Below, piece by piece: positions 19,420 to 28,932 of a stretch of 64,000 bases of DNA (the first letter of the stretch is position 1; the number at the start of each line of letters is the position of its first letter). The translations under genes and the position numbers were made by a program. Source of the stretch: Thioalkalivibrio thiocyanodenitrificans ARhD 1 (lineage in GTDB: Bacteria; Pseudomonadota; Gammaproteobacteria; Ectothiorhodospirales; Ectothiorhodospiraceae); the NCBI RefSeq assembly GCF_000378965.1, contig NZ_KB900536.1, forward strand, positions 1,065,583-1,129,582. Direction: 5' to 3'. The notes under the pieces were generated by a model. It saw nothing but the letters and a program-made list of their open reading frames with translations, was not told the DNA's origin and did no database searches.

Positions 19420-20883
19420 TCACCGACCTCCGGTGCCGTCAGGTGCTGCCGGGTTCGGGCCGGCTCCTCGCAGTGTCGTCCGGTCCGACGCCGTCCGCAG
19501 CTTGCGTTCCAGGGTCTTGCGGCCGATATTGAGCTGCCGTGCTGCCTCGGACTTGTTTCCCCTGCACTGCTCCAGCACAGCAAGGATATGGGCCATTTCA
19601 ACCTCGGCAAGTGTGGGTGTCTTATCCACCGCTTCGGCATTGAGGCCGTCCAACGCTCCGTTCATGCGCAGGACCTCGCTCGGCTGGCGCCCCAGCAGCA
19701 AGGAGCATTCCATGAGATTCCTCAACTCCCGCACGTTCCCCGGCCAGCTGTAACGGCGCAGCCGCGCCAGTTCGACGTCGTCAAGCTCCACCTCCGGCAC
19801 GCGCAGTTCCGCCGCCAGGGTACGGGAGAAGTACCTGGCCAGGGCCGGGAGGTCCTCCAACCGTTCGCTCAGTGCAGGCATGCGGATGGTCAGTACATTG
19901 AGCCGGTAAAAGAGATCCTCCCGGAAGCGTCCGTTATCGACCACATTCGGCAGGTGTCGATTGGTCGCCGCGATGATGCGCACGTCCACGGGTGTCTCTC
20001 GATTCGACCCCACCGGACGGATCGTGCGCTGCTCGATGACACGGAGGAGCTTTGCCTGCATGGGCAAGGGCATCTCGCCGATCTCGTCCAGAAAGATCGT
20101 CCCGCCATGCGCATAGGTGAACAGGCCGTCACGGCTTTGCAGTGCGCCGGTAAAGGCGCCCTTCACATGACCGAACAGCTCACTCTCCAGCAACTCCGCG
20201 GAAAAGGCCGCGCAGTTGATGGGCACGAACGGGCCGTCGCGGCCGCTCCATACGTGGATTGCCCGGGCAGCCAGTTCCTTTCCGGTCCCTGACGCGCCTT
20301 CGACCAGCACCGTGGAGGGCATGGGTGCGATGCGCTTGATCACATCGCACACACTGGTCATGAGCTCGCAGTCCCCCACCATACCGTCCATGGCATTCCA
20401 TTGTTCGATCTGGCGACGCAGCAGGAAGTTCTCGCGTGCCATCTGCTGCTGCTGAAAACACCGGTCCACGGCGGTCAGCAACTGCTCGACCCGGAACGGC
20501 TTGACGATGAAATCGACCGCCCCCGCACGAAGCGCGGCGATGGCGGTATCGAGGTCGGTGTGGGCCGTGATGAAGATCACCGGCGTGCTGCCACCCTGAT
20601 CGCGCAGCGACTGAATCCAGCGCACTCCCGACTGCCCGGGAAGGCGGATATCGCAGATGATCAGGTCGAAATGGCGCTGCTGGCAGATCTCTTCCGCCTG
20701 TTCCGCCCCCTCAACCAGCTCCACCCGGGCATGGTGCTTGGCCAGACCATGCATGAGGAAACTGCGCATACCCGGCTCGTCATCCACCACCAGTATGGAA
20801 AAGGCGCCGGAACCCGGTATTGAGGATCCCCCTTGATCCGGGTGACCCATCCGGGAAAACGATCCGGCAGGTACCGTAGACAT
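19420..20883 (-). CDS. Sigma-54-dependent NtrC-type response regulator
   Basis: A 487-residue enhancer-binding protein. The receiver domain has the phosphoacceptor in 'LIICDIRLPGQSG' and lysine in 'DFIVKPF'. The AAA+ domain has Walker A 'GASGTGKE', the sigma-54 contact motif GAFTGA and 'GGTIFLDEIGEMPL'. A C-terminal Fis-type HTH includes 'KSEAARQLNIGRKTLERKL'. ATG 20883 is chosen because GGAGG lies 10 nt upstream; earlier ATGs lack one. No partner kinase is adjacent. The nearest RpoN-type promoter found is at 10101, before fdnG. Confidence 0.92.
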   Translation of the reverse strand: MSTVPAGSFSRMGHPDQGGSSIPGSGAFSILVVDDEPGMRSFLMHGLAKHHARVELVEGAEQAEEICQQRHFDLIICDIRLPGQSGVRWIQSLRDQGGSTPVIFITAHTDLDTAIAALRAGAVDFIVKPFRVEQLLTAVDRCFQQQQMARENFLLRRQIEQWNAMDGMVGDCELMTSVCDVIKRIAPMPSTVLVEGASGTGKELAARAIHVWSGRDGPFVPINCAAFSAELLESELFGHVKGAFTGALQSRDGLFTYAHGGTIFLDEIGEMPLPMQAKLLRVIEQRTIRPVGSNRETPVDVRIIAATNRHLPNVVDNGRFREDLFYRLNVLTIRMPALSERLEDLPALARYFSRTLAAELRVPEVELDDVELARLRRYSWPGNVRELRNLMECSLLLGRQPSEVLRMNGALDGLNAEAVDKTPTLAEVEMAHILAVLEQCRGNKSEAARQLNIGRKTLERKLRTASDRTTLRGAGPNPAAPDGTGGR

Positions 20884-21066
20884 ACCGTCCTTACCTCCAG
20901 TGGTCATCCATTCTGGGCATCTCAACCTTATCCCGACCACAATCGGGGCGGTTCCCTGAGACGTGACGCCCGTCAGCCGGCCCTGAAACGAATTCGCACA
21001 ACGATGATTCTAGACCATCCGCGCCTCATGCCGGCCCATCCGGCTCGAGATACCGCGACGGGCGGC

Positions 21067-21285
21067 CTACACCCCGGCCAGCCACAGCACCAGGCGCACG
21101 ACGCCGAACACCGTGAGCACGAACAGCAGGGTCGCCAGCAGGCCCACCACCACGAAATGTATGGGTTTGCCATGCCTGAAGTCGCGCTCACGGTTGCGAC
21201 GGTTCTGCACACCGAAGAAGGCCGACAGGACGCTTTTCAGTACATCCCAGAAGCTCACCCTCTCGTCTGACCTGCATTGATTCAT
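21067..21285 (-). CDS. DUF2970 small membrane protein
   Basis: A 72-residue protein. 'FWDVLKSVLSAFFGVQ' and 'RERDF..GKPIHFVVVG' are the DUF2970 signature, followed by one membrane helix (about residues 45-68). Proteins of this family are small inner-membrane components of unknown role in beta- and gammaproteobacteria. The exact start is uncertain; a GTG at the conserved 'VSFWDV' is possible. Confidence 0.8.
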   Translation of the reverse strand: MNQCRSDERVSFWDVLKSVLSAFFGVQNRRNRERDFRHGKPIHFVVVGLLATLLFVLTVFGVVRLVLWLAGV

Positions 21286-21315
21286 GTCTGGCCCCTCATG
21301 GCTCGGGCAGGAAAA

Positions 21316-21786
21316 TCAGGGTTGAAGACGCTCGAACCGGGCAAAATCGTCCAGATCCAGTTCCAGCAGGCGAAAACGCTCCAGAAGGATCATGCGTTTG
21401 GACGCGTCCAGGTCATTGAGCAGCACGATGAGCTGTTCCAGCACCCGGCTGCGGTAATGGGAATCCTCGCGTCCGATATCCTCCAGGAGGCTGCTCACGG
21501 CGTCGAAATCCGGCGCGGGATCCGCCAGGTGACCGAACAGTTCCCCATGGACCAACCGCCGCTGCGTCCGGCGGCGTTCGTCACGCGCGGTGGCGAACCT
21601 GCCGAGGCTGACCAGCCGATGGCGCCATTCGGGTTCGGCGTCCAGATCATCCAGCAATCGCTGCAGATCACCGGTCAGGGCCGCGTCAGGTGGCGGGCCC
21701 GCCGACGGCGCGGCCCGCTGTGCAAAAAGGTATCCATTGGCGAACAGCGACAGCACCAGCAGTACTGCCAGAATCCATGTCTGCAT
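21316..21786 (-). CDS. Signal-anchored helical protein of unknown function
   Basis: A 156-residue protein with an N-terminal hydrophobic segment ('WILAVLLVLSLFANGYLF') that should anchor or export it. It is followed by an alpha-helical, charged domain. The 'LLEDIGREDSHYRSRVLEQL' stretch resembles the helical layout of periplasmic heavy-metal-sensor (CpxP/Spy-like) proteins, but the match is too weak to name. It is co-directional with DUF2970. The periplasmic location is inferred. Confidence 0.6.
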   Translation of the reverse strand: MQTWILAVLLVLSLFANGYLFAQRAAPSAGPPPDAALTGDLQRLLDDLDAEPEWRHRLVSLGRFATARDERRRTQRRLVHGELFGHLADPAPDFDAVSSLLEDIGREDSHYRSRVLEQLIVLLNDLDASKRMILLERFRLLELDLDDFARFERLQP

Positions 21787-21947
21787 CGATCTCTCCCGGT
21801 GCCCGCGGATCCCGACTCTGCGGACGGGTGGCAGCCATCATAACCCGGCGCCGATGATCCATTACACACCGACTGTCAGCACGACGCGACCGTTGTTCCC
21901 GTCACCTCCCCCGGGATACCGGTACCGGTGGCGCCAGGATCGCGGGT

Positions 21948-23543
21948 TCAGGCGCTCACGCCATGTTCCCGCGTGGCCTGGAAGCGGATCTCCGGCCACT
22001 TCTCCTGGGCCATCTGCAGGTTCACCCGGGTGGGTGCGATATAGACCAGGTCTCCGCCGTGGTCCACAGCCAGGTTGGCGGCCGCCTTGTCTCTGAACTC
22101 CTCGAACCTGCGGCCGTCATCGCAGCTCACCCAACGGGCGGTCTGCACGTTCACATTCTCGAAACTGGCATCCACGTTGTACTCGGCCTTGAGCCGGTGG
22201 GCCACCACGTCGAACTGCAGGATACCCACGGCACCGAGGATCAGGTCGTTGTTGGTCAGGGGCCGGAACAGCTGCGTGGCGCCCTCCTCGCAGAGCTGCT
22301 GCAGGCCCTTTTGCAGCTGCTTCATCTTCAGGGGGTCACGCAGATGGGCGCGGCGGAACAGTTCGGGAGCGAAGTTCGGAATTCCCGTGAAGGAGAGCTG
22401 CTCACCCTGGGTGAAGGTGTCGCCGATGCGGATGGTGCCATGATTGTGCAGGCCGATGATGTCGCCCGGGTATGCCTCCTCCACGTGTTCCCGGTCCGAG
22501 GCCATGAAGGTGAGCGCATCGCTGATCTTCACGTCACGACCGATGCGCACCTGGTGCACCTTCATGCCCTTCCTGAAGGCACCCGAGCACACCCGCATGA
22601 AGGCGATGCGGTCCCGGTGCTGGGGATCCATGTTCGCCTGGATCTTGAATACGAAACCGCTGAAGGTCTCCTCGGAGGGGTCCACGTTGCGCGTCTCGGT
22701 CTCCCGGGGCCGGGGCGGCGGGGCGTTATTCACGAAGTCGTCCAGCAGCTCCTGCACGCCGAAGTTGTTGATGGCGGAACCAAAGAACACCGGCGTCTGA
22801 CGACCGGCCAGGTATGCCTCCTTGTCGAAGCTGTGGGAGGCACCCATGACCAACTCCAGCTCCTCGCGAAGCTCGGTGGCCTGCCCGCTCAGGACCTCGT
22901 CCAGGCGCGGATTGTCCAGACCCTGGATCACTTCGCCCTGCCGGATCTTGCCCCCGTGAGTGGGCGAGTACAGATGCACGGCGTCCCGGTGAAGGTGATA
23001 GACACCCTTGAATCGCTTGCCCATGCCAATGGGCCAGGTGACCGGCGCGCACTGGATCCCAAGCACGTCCTCCACCTCGTCCAGCAGATCGATGGGCTCA
23101 CGGCCCTCCCGGTCCAGCTTGTTGATGAAGGTCATGATCGGGGTGTCGCGCAGGCGGCACACCTCCATGAGCTTGATGGTGCGCTCCTCCACGCCCTTGG
23201 CCACGTCGATGACCATGAGCGCCGAGTCCACGGCGGTGAGCGTACGATAGGTGTCCTCGGAAAAATCCTCATGCCCCGGGGTGTCCAGCAGGTTGACGAT
23301 GCGCCCCTTGTAGGGAAACTGCATCACCGAGGAAGTCACCGAGATACCGCGCTGCTTCTCCAGCTCCATCCAGTCCGAGGTTGCATGGCGCGCCGCCTTG
23401 CGCCCCTTGACGGTGCCGGCCAACTGGATGGCACCGCCGAACAGCAGCAGCTTCTCGGTGATCGTCGTCTTGCCCGCATCCGGGTGGGAGATGATCGCAA
23501 AGGTGCGCCGGCGGGCGGTCTCGGTGGCGTGCTTGGAACTCAT
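21948..23543 (-). CDS. prfC: Peptide chain release factor 3
   Basis: A 531-residue translational GTPase that recycles RF1/RF2 from the ribosome. The G1 motif is '[14 protein letters not shown]'; '[13 protein letters not shown]' and '[16 protein letters not shown]' are switch I/II; 'NKLDREGR' is G4. Length and the RF3-specific '[15 protein letters not shown]' N-terminus distinguish it from EF-G. It is monocistronic in appearance, with a heptad repeat upstream. Confidence 0.96.
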   Translation of the reverse strand: MSSKHATETARRRTFAIISHPDAGKTTITEKLLLFGGAIQLAGTVKGRKAARHATSDWMELEKQRGISVTSSVMQFPYKGRIVNLLDTPGHEDFSEDTYRTLTAVDSALMVIDVAKGVEERTIKLMEVCRLRDTPIMTFINKLDREGREPIDLLDEVEDVLGIQCAPVTWPIGMGKRFKGVYHLHRDAVHLYSPTHGGKIRQGEVIQGLDNPRLDEVLSGQATELREELELVMGASHSFDKEAYLAGRQTPVFFGSAINNFGVQELLDDFVNNAPPPRPRETETRNVDPSEETFSGFVFKIQANMDPQHRDRIAFMRVCSGAFRKGMKVHQVRIGRDVKISDALTFMASDREHVEEAYPGDIIGLHNHGTIRIGDTFTQGEQLSFTGIPNFAPELFRRAHLRDPLKMKQLQKGLQQLCEEGATQLFRPLTNNDLILGAVGILQFDVVAHRLKAEYNVDASFENVNVQTARWVSCDDGRRFEEFRDKAAANLAVDHGGDLVYIAPTRVNLQMAQEKWPEIRFQATREHGVSA

Positions 23544-23614
23544 GGACTAGGGAGGGGGCTGATGGAAACTGCTCATTATAACTCATCGAGGACGGCGGCC
23601 GAAGGATGAGTGAC

Positions 23615-23742
23615 GGTCAAAGTTCAAAGTTCAAGGTTCAAAGTTCAAGGAGAGGGTGCCTCGGGTTTTTCCTTTGAACCTTGAACCTTGAACCTTGAAC
23701 CTTGAACCTTGAACCTTGAACTTTGAACTTTGAACCTTGACC
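23615..23742. repeat. Heptad-repeat hairpin between prfC and the DUF3106 gene
   Basis: The left arm at 23615-23650 has five words of GTTCAAA/GTTCAAG type. The right arm at 23671-23742 has ten complementary words: TTTGAAC, six CTTGAAC, two TTTGAAC, then CTTGACC. The arms are therefore unequal (5 against 10). The loop contains 'ggtttttcc'. The right arm ends 17 bp from the stop codon of the DUF3106 gene. Confidence 0.85.
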
Positions 23743-23759
23743 TACCGCCCTGAATCGCC

Positions 23760-24311
23760 CTATTCCGGCGGGCCACCGCGCAGGAACCGGCGGCGTTCCT
23801 CGGGATCCATGCGGCGCAGGCGCTCGCGCAGGGCCTCGCGGTCGGCCTCGGAAAGGCTCTGCAGGTACACCCCCCAGGCCCGCTGACGTTCCCGGACGGC
23901 CTGACGCTGTTCGGGGCTCAGGGCACGCCAGCGTTCACGCAACCGCTCCCGCTCCTCGGGCGGCATCGCCCGGAAATGCTCCCAGCGCTCGCGCATGAAG
24001 GCACGCTCGTGGGGTTCCATGTGCTCCCAGCGCTCCAGGCGTTCCCGCAGGCGGGCACGCTCCTCCGGGTCCATGTGCCGCCATCGTTGCGCGGCGCGCA
24101 GCAGTGCCTGGCGGCGACGATCGGACAGGTCATCCCAGTCTTCCTTCCAGGGTGCCAGCGCCCTGCGCTGTTCCCGGCTGAGGGCGGACCAGTCCGGGGC
24201 GGGCTGCCCGGCGACGTGAAAATGGCCATGGTCCGGAACATGGCCATGGTTTCCGGCGCCGGCGGACAGGGCCAGTCCAAGCAGCAGAACGAATGCGAGA
24301 ACACGCATCAT
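23760..24311 (-). CDS. DUF3106 exported protein
   Basis: A 183-residue protein with a signal peptide ('VLAFVLLLGLALSAGAG') and a His-rich segment (GNHGHVPDHGHFHV). It then has about 120 residues of Arg/Glu-rich repeats of 'MxPEERxRLRERWxxL' form, the hallmark of DUF3106. The start ATG 24311 overlaps the preceding stop (ATGA); ATG 24308 is equally possible. It is third gene of a sigma-factor operon, so it is probably exported under that regulon. The function is unknown; the fold is predicted as long helices. Confidence 0.8.
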   Translation of the reverse strand: MMRVLAFVLLLGLALSAGAGNHGHVPDHGHFHVAGQPAPDWSALSREQRRALAPWKEDWDDLSDRRRQALLRAAQRWRHMDPEERARLRERLERWEHMEPHERAFMRERWEHFRAMPPEERERLRERWRALSPEQRQAVRERQRAWGVYLQSLSEADREALRERLRRMDPEERRRFLRGGPPE

Positions 24312-24664
24312 CTCTGCGCATCCAGGGCCCAGGCAAGAAGCTCCGGGTCCCCCACCCATTCCGCCTCTTCCATGGCCAGCAGGAGTTCCGGATCATCCAG
24401 CTCGGCCAGCTGCGGCGGCAACGGGTCCAGGCCGTCCGGGCGCAACAGCAGCAGACCCGCCACGAGCATCACCGATGCCGCCAGGGCAAGCCCGTAGGCG
24501 GGCAGCCGGGCCGGCCCGGGCTTCACGCCGGCAGCGGCGACGGCTGCCTGGCGCGCCCGGGCCAGGCGTGTCGCCTCGCCGGGCGACAAGCCCGCTGTGC
24601 GGTCCAGGTCGTCCCGGACACGCCGCAGCAGGGGGTCGACACGGTCAATCTCGTCCCGGTTCAT
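24308..24664 (-). CDS. DUF3619-like membrane protein, possible anti-sigma factor
   Basis: A 118-residue protein with a cytosolic N-terminal region and one central membrane helix ('YGLALAASVMLVAGLLLL'). A C-terminal acidic tail ('LAELDDPELLLAMEEAEW') follows. It overlaps the sigma gene upstream (ATGA) and the DUF3106 gene downstream. Topology and position are those expected of a membrane-bound modulator of the ECF sigma factor, but no zinc-binding anti-sigma motif is present. The family call is by operon pattern and sequence style. Confidence 0.6.
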   Translation of the reverse strand: MNRDEIDRVDPLLRRVRDDLDRTAGLSPGEATRLARARQAAVAAAGVKPGPARLPAYGLALAASVMLVAGLLLLRPDGLDPLPPQLAELDDPELLLAMEEAEWVGDPELLAWALDAQR

Positions 24665-25275
24665 CGGTAAACCTCCAGCCGTTGCCGCAGCGCGGCCATG
24701 GCGCGGTGCATATGAGTCTTCACACTGCCCTCGCTGATACCCAGCACCCGGGCAGTCTCGGCAGTATCCAGGCCTTCCCAGACACGCAGCAGGAAGGCCT
24801 GCTGCTGGCGCAGGGGAAGCGCCGACAACACCGCCTCCAGATCCCGGGAAAACCGGGCATCCTCCAGGGCCCGGTCAGGTTCCGGGGTCGCCGCATCGCG
24901 CCACTCATCGGTCGCCGGTCCATCATTGTCCGGATCAGTCCGGCCGTGCCCCAGGCCGAACACGGACAACACGCGGTTGCGGACCTTGCGGCGGCGATGG
25001 GCATCCAGTATGCGGCGCTGCAGGATCCGCCAGAACAGCGGGGCCCATTCCCCTTCCGGCCGGTCCGCATATCGGGTGATCAGCTTCTCCATGGCATCCT
25101 GCACCACATCCAGAGCCGCCTCCCGGTCGCCCAGAGCCAGTGCGGCCATACGCACGGCCCGTGCCTGGACGTCCGCCAGGAACCGGTCGAGAAGGACTGC
25201 ATTGTCATGGTTTCCCGTCCGGTTCAAGCCTGGCGGTCCCTCATCATTGATCAATGCCGCAGGTGACGAACCCAT
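24661..25275 (-). CDS. ECF-type RNA polymerase sigma factor
   Basis: About 204 residues. Region 2 is 'LALGDREAALDVVQDAMEKL' and 'WAPLFWRILQRRILDAHRRR'. Region 4 is 'LPLRQQQAFLLRVWEGLDTA' with HTH 'ETARVLGISEGSVKTHMHRA'. A GTG seven codons upstream (25296) is an alternative start. It is translationally coupled to the DUF3619-like and DUF3106 genes, an arrangement also found in betaproteobacteria. The signal that activates it is unknown. Confidence 0.88.
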   Translation of the reverse strand: MGSSPAALINDEGPPGLNRTGNHDNAVLLDRFLADVQARAVRMAALALGDREAALDVVQDAMEKLITRYADRPEGEWAPLFWRILQRRILDAHRRRKVRNRVLSVFGLGHGRTDPDNDGPATDEWRDAATPEPDRALEDARFSRDLEAVLSALPLRQQQAFLLRVWEGLDTAETARVLGISEGSVKTHMHRAMAALRQRLEVYR

Positions 25276-25331
25276 GCCCGCCACCCGCGCACTCACATCC
25301 TTAGCCCGGACATCTCACCAAGGCGGCCGGG

Positions 25332-25763
25332 CTAGCGGCGATACCCGCCCTCGCCGCGATGTTCGCGCCTCTCCTCGCGCAGGGCCTCGCGCTCCTCGGG
25401 GCTCATGGCCTGCCAGGCGGCGCGGCGCTCTTCCATGCGCATCCGTGCCTGCTCCTTGTAGCCGGCCTTTTCCGAGTCGGAAAGCGTATCCCAGTGCAGG
25501 CGCATGGCCTGATGCTGCATCCGCATCTCTGCCCGGTGGGCCTTTCGCTCCTCGCGGTTCATATCGCCATGGCGCTCATGCCCGCGGCCGCCGTAGCGGT
25601 GCTCACCCCCATCGCGCTTGGCCATCATCATATGGCCATGATGCCCGTGACGGGCCTCCTGGTCACCCCGGTGATCGTGTGACGGTCCGGCCAACAGCGG
25701 CGCGGACAACGCCAGCGCGGTCAGGACGCCTGCGGTAAGGATCGTGCGGGAAAGCTTGCTCAT
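25332..25763 (-). CDS. Exported His/Met-rich protein, DUF3106-like tail
   Basis: A 143-residue protein. The signal peptide 'TILTAGVLTALALSAPLLAG' is followed by a His/Met-rich segment (HGHHGHMMMAK, 'GRGHERHGDMN') and a helical Arg/Glu region with 'AMSPEEREALREERREHRGE'. The tail resembles the DUF3106 repeats of the gene 1.0 kb downstream. The His/Met content suggests periplasmic metal (Cu/Ni/Zn) binding, by analogy to Spy-like proteins; this is inferred. Confidence 0.65.
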   Translation of the reverse strand: MSKLSRTILTAGVLTALALSAPLLAGPSHDHRGDQEARHGHHGHMMMAKRDGGEHRYGGRGHERHGDMNREERKAHRAEMRMQHQAMRLHWDTLSDSEKAGYKEQARMRMEERRAAWQAMSPEEREALREERREHRGEGGYRR

Positions 25764-25862
25764 AGTCGTGCTCCTGTGACAATTTGCGACCGGGCGGATT
25801 GCCGGCCTTCAGGAACAAGAACGCACGACGGAGGGATCGGTTGACGTCGAGGACGGTTCGAT

Positions 25863-25948
25863 GTTCAAAGTTCAAAGTTCAAGGTTCAAGGGGGATGCCC
25901 GGATGCGCGCATGCCACCCCTTTGAACTTTGAACTTTGAACTTTGAAC
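25863..25948. repeat. Symmetrical heptad-repeat hairpin downstream of rimI
   Basis: The left arm at 25863-25890 is four words (GTTCAAA, GTTCAAA, GTTCAAG, GTTCAAG) ending in GGG. The right arm at 25921-25948 is four TTTGAAC words preceded by CCCC. It is a well-balanced hairpin with a 30-nt GC-rich middle. The right arm ends 6 bp before the rimI stop codon (25955). Confidence 0.85.
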
Positions 25949-25954
25949 CGTGAC

Positions 25955-26422
25955 TCACCCATGCAGGCTCTTCGCCAGCACCAGCGCATCCTCCCGGCTG
26001 CTGCCTGCCGGGTAATAGCGCTTGCGCAACCCGACTTCGTTGAAGCCCTCGCTGAGATACAGGTGGACGGCCGGCGTGTTGGACGGGCGCACTTCCAGAA
26101 ATGCCGTCTCCACCCGGTGTCTGCGGGCCTGCTCCAGCAACCCGCGCAACAGGAAACGCCCGTAGCCTTGACCCTGACACTCGGGACGCACGCACAGGTT
26201 GAGCACATGGCACTCCCCGACCGCCATGGACATCACGCCGTAGCCCACCAGCAGGTCCGATTCGTTCATCACCCAGCAGGAATAGCCCACACGCATGCAA
26301 TCCCGGAAAATTCCCTCGGTCCAGGGATACGGGTAGGCACGCACCTCCACCGCCATGATCTCGTCCAGATCCTCGTGGCGCATGGGGCGAAGTATCGGAC
26401 TTGTGCTGAGAATCGCGCTCAC
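25955..26422 (-). CDS. rimI: Ribosomal protein S18 alanine N-acetyltransferase
   Basis: A 155-residue GNAT acetyltransferase that acetylates the N-terminus of ribosomal protein S18. The acetyl-CoA loop is 'VRPECQGQGYGRFLL' (R/Q-x-x-G-x-G/A). 'YPWTEGIFRDCMRVGYSCWV' and 'LEVRPSNTPAVHLYLSEGFN' are RimI-typical. It lies downstream of a family 4 uracil-DNA glycosylase gene, a common pairing. Length is normal. Confidence 0.9.
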   Translation of the reverse strand: MSAILSTSPILRPMRHEDLDEIMAVEVRAYPYPWTEGIFRDCMRVGYSCWVMNESDLLVGYGVMSMAVGECHVLNLCVRPECQGQGYGRFLLRGLLEQARRHRVETAFLEVRPSNTPAVHLYLSEGFNEVGLRKRYYPAGSSREDALVLAKSLHG

Positions 26423-26644
26423 GGTGTTCGAGCCTTCTGTCGTCTCCGTAGCATCGGAGGGAAGTGCAGGGACGGGATCAACGAGGCGTGCAGAAACGCC
26501 TTGTTCGTGATCAAGCAGGTCATCCTTTTGATCCTGCTCAATATTTACCCGTCCTGTGGATCCCGAGAAGTCCTGCTTGTATTGATCATGATCGTCTTAA
26601 TCTGCAATGGCCAAACCGGAGCCGCAAGGCACCCATGGGCAGTT

Positions 26645-27352
26645 TCAGACCCCCATCACACGGCGAGCGAGGCGCAGATCCTCCCAGACCTTGCGCTTGT
26701 CGGCCGGTTTGCGCAGCAGGTAGGCCGGATGATAGGTCACCACCAGCGGGGTGTCGCGGTAATCCAGGGTTCTGCCCCGCAGCCGGGCCAGCGGTTCGTC
26801 GGTGTCCAGCAGATTCTGAGCGGCGACGCGGCCCAGGGCCACGATGACGCGGGGCCGGATCAGGCCGATCTGCCGATCCAGATACTCGCGACAGGCCCGG
26901 GATTCCTCGGGCCGGGGATCCCGGTTGCCCGGCGGGCGGCACTTGAGGATGTTGGCGATGTAGACTCCCTGCCCCCGATTCAGGCCCAGGGCGAACAGCA
27001 TGCTGTCCAGCAACTGACCCGCACGCCCCACGAACGGCTCGCCCCGGCGGTCTTCCTCCGCCCCCGGCGCCTCGCCGATGAACAGCCAGTCCGCCTGCCG
27101 GTCCCCGACGCCGAACACCGTCCGGGTGCGGCCCGCTGCCAGTTCCGCACAGCGGGTGCAGGTACGGACCTGCTCGGCCAGTTCGTCCCAACCGGCGACT
27201 GCCGTCTCGTCAGGCGCAGGCGCCTCGGCAGGCACCGACTGGCGCGCCGGTTCACCATTCGCATCCGCTGCCGTCAGCGCATCCCGCAGCACCCAGCGCT
27301 GGACACCCATGGCATCCAGGTAACGCTGCCGCTGCTCAGGGCCCATGCTCAT
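26645..27352 (-). CDS. Family 4 uracil-DNA glycosylase
   Basis: A 235-residue 4Fe-4S uracil-DNA glycosylase that excises uracil from DNA. Motif 1 is '[20 protein letters not shown]'. Cysteines in 'CTRCAEL' and '[16 protein letters not shown]...C' bind the cluster. Motif 3 is '[11 protein letters not shown]'. The N-terminal 60 residues are a variable Ala/Pro-rich extension. ATG 27352 or 27346 may be used; the ribosome site is formed by a GAAGG word of the adjacent heptad repeat. Confidence 0.9.
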   Translation of the reverse strand: MSMGPEQRQRYLDAMGVQRWVLRDALTAADANGEPARQSVPAEAPAPDETAVAGWDELAEQVRTCTRCAELAAGRTRTVFGVGDRQADWLFIGEAPGAEEDRRGEPFVGRAGQLLDSMLFALGLNRGQGVYIANILKCRPPGNRDPRPEESRACREYLDRQIGLIRPRVIVALGRVAAQNLLDTDEPLARLRGRTLDYRDTPLVVTYHPAYLLRKPADKRKVWEDLRLARRVMGV

Positions 27353-27353
27353 C

Positions 27354-27381
27354 CTTCAACCTTCGTCCTTCATCCTTGTGA
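27354..27381. repeat. Heptad repeat filling the leuA-udg gap
   Basis: Four consecutive words, CTTCAAC, CTTCGTC, CTTCATC and CTTGTGA, occupy almost the whole 29-bp gap between the leuA stop (27382) and the start of the glycosylase gene (27352). On the minus strand the GAAGG words provide the ribosome site. It has a single arm. Confidence 0.6.
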
Positions 27382-28932
27382 TCACACGTCCCCAAGCTGC
27401 GGGTGCGCCCGCCCCGCCGGGTCCGCCAACCGGTTCAGGGCACTCAGATAGGCCTTGGCGGAGGCGATCACGATGTCCGTGTCCGCGCCCTGCCCGTTGA
27501 CCACCCGGCCCGCTTTCTCCAGGCGCACGGTGACCTCGCCCTGGGCGTCGGTGCCGCTGGTGATGTTGTTCACCGAATAAAGCAACAGTTCCGTGCCGCT
27601 GGGCACGATGGTCTCAATGGCCTTGAAGGAGGCATCCACCGGCCCGCCGCCGGCGGCGGAACCGCTCCTCTCCTCTCCGTTGACGTTAAGAGTCACCGAG
27701 GCCACCGGGGTCTCTCCGGTCTCGGAGCATACCTTGAGTGCCACCAGCTTGTAGCGCTCGTTCTCCATGGCCGCGGCCGCCTCGGTCACCAGGGCCTGCA
27801 AGTCCTCGTCGTAGATCTCGTGCTTGCGGTCGGCAAGATCCTTGAAGCGAGCGAACGCCTCGTTCAATTCCTCCTCGGAATCGAACTCGATGGCCAGTTC
27901 CTTCAGGCGCGTCTTGAAGGCATTGCGGCCCGAGTGCTTGCCCAGCACGATACGGTTGTCGCTCCATCCCACGTCCTGGGCACGCATGATCTCGTACGTA
28001 TCCCGATGCTTGAGGACTCCGTCCTGATGGATACCGGACTCGTGGGCAAAGGCATTGACGCCGACAATGGCCTTGTTGGGCTGGACCGGGAAACCGGTGA
28101 TGCTGGAGACCAGCCTCGAACAGGGTACGATCTGAGTGGTATCCAGGGTGGTGTCGCAGGGAAACACGTCCTGGCGGGTACGTACCGCCATGACGATCTC
28201 CTCCAGCGCCGCATTGCCGGCCCGCTCACCCAGACCGTTGATGGTGCACTCCACCTGCCGGGCGCCGTTGAGTACCGCGGACAGGGAGTTGGCTACCGCA
28301 AGCCCCAGGTCGTTGTGGCAATGCACGGAGAACACAGCCTTGTCGGCGTTCGGGATACGGTCGCGCAGGTTATGGATCAACTCGCCGAACTGCAGAGGGA
28401 TGTTGTAACCCACCGTGTCCGGGATGTTGATGGTGGTCGCGCCCGCATCGATCACCGCCTCGATCACCCGGCAGAGGAAATCCAGTTCGGAGCGTCCCGC
28501 ATCCTCCGGGGAGAACTCCACGTTGTCCGTGTGACCGCGGGCCTGTTTGACCGCCCGCACCGCCTGTTCCAGCACCTGATCCGGGGTCATGCGCAGCTTG
28601 TGCTGCATGTGGATGGGCGAGGTTGCGATGAAGGTATGGATGCGGGCCGAGTTGGCCCCCTTGAGCGCCTCGCCGGCCCGGTCGATGTCCGCGTCCTTGG
28701 CGCGGGCCAGCCCGCATACGGTGCTGTCCTTCACCGCCCGGGCCACGGCCTGAACCGACTCGAAATCGCCGGGGCTGGCGATGGGAAAGCCCGCCTCGAT
28801 CACGTCCACCCGCATCTTTTCAAGGGCCTTGGCGATGCGCACCTTCTCCTCGCGGGTCATGGACGCGCCGGGGCTCTGCTCGCCGTCGCGCAAGGTGGTG
28901 TCAAAAATGATGAGCTTGTCGCTGCCTGACAT
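27382..28932 (-). CDS. leuA: 2-isopropylmalate synthase
   Basis: A 516-residue enzyme condensing acetyl-CoA with 2-oxoisovalerate, the first step of leucine synthesis. The N-terminal TIM barrel has '[16 protein letters not shown]' with the divalent-metal Asp and later '[16 protein letters not shown]' supplying His ligands. The C-terminal regulatory LeuA dimer domain (from about residue 390) is full length, so leucine feedback is expected. It is part of the ilv-psd-pss-leu gene order. Confidence 0.96.
   Translation of the reverse strand: MSGSDKLIIFDTTLRDGEQSPGASMTREEKVRIAKALEKMRVDVIEAGFPIASPGDFESVQAVARAVKDSTVCGLARAKDADIDRAGEALKGANSARIHTFIATSPIHMQHKLRMTPDQVLEQAVRAVKQARGHTDNVEFSPEDAGRSELDFLCRVIEAVIDAGATTINIPDTVGYNIPLQFGELIHNLRDRIPNADKAVFSVHCHNDLGLAVANSLSAVLNGARQVECTINGLGERAGNAALEEIVMAVRTRQDVFPCDTTLDTTQIVPCSRLVSSITGFPVQPNKAIVGVNAFAHESGIHQDGVLKHRDTYEIMRAQDVGWSDNRIVLGKHSGRNAFKTRLKELAIEFDSEEELNEAFARFKDLADRKHEIYDEDLQALVTEAAAAMENERYKLVALKVCSETGETPVASVTLNVNGEERSGSAAGGGPVDASFKAIETIVPSGTELLLYSVNNITSGTDAQGEVTVRLEKAGRVVNGQGADTDIVIASAKAYLSALNRLADPAGRAHPQLGDV

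Noticed and set aside
23615-23742. Heptad runs as a CRISPR array
   Set aside because: The repeats are contiguous 7-nt words without unique spacers of 30-40 bp, and no array exists near the Cas6-like gene either.
26506-26610. Hairpin (AGCAGG...CCTGCT) between rimI and the glycosylase gene as a terminator
   Set aside because: The stem is bulged, there is no T-tract, and only short complementarity was found; not strong enough to list.
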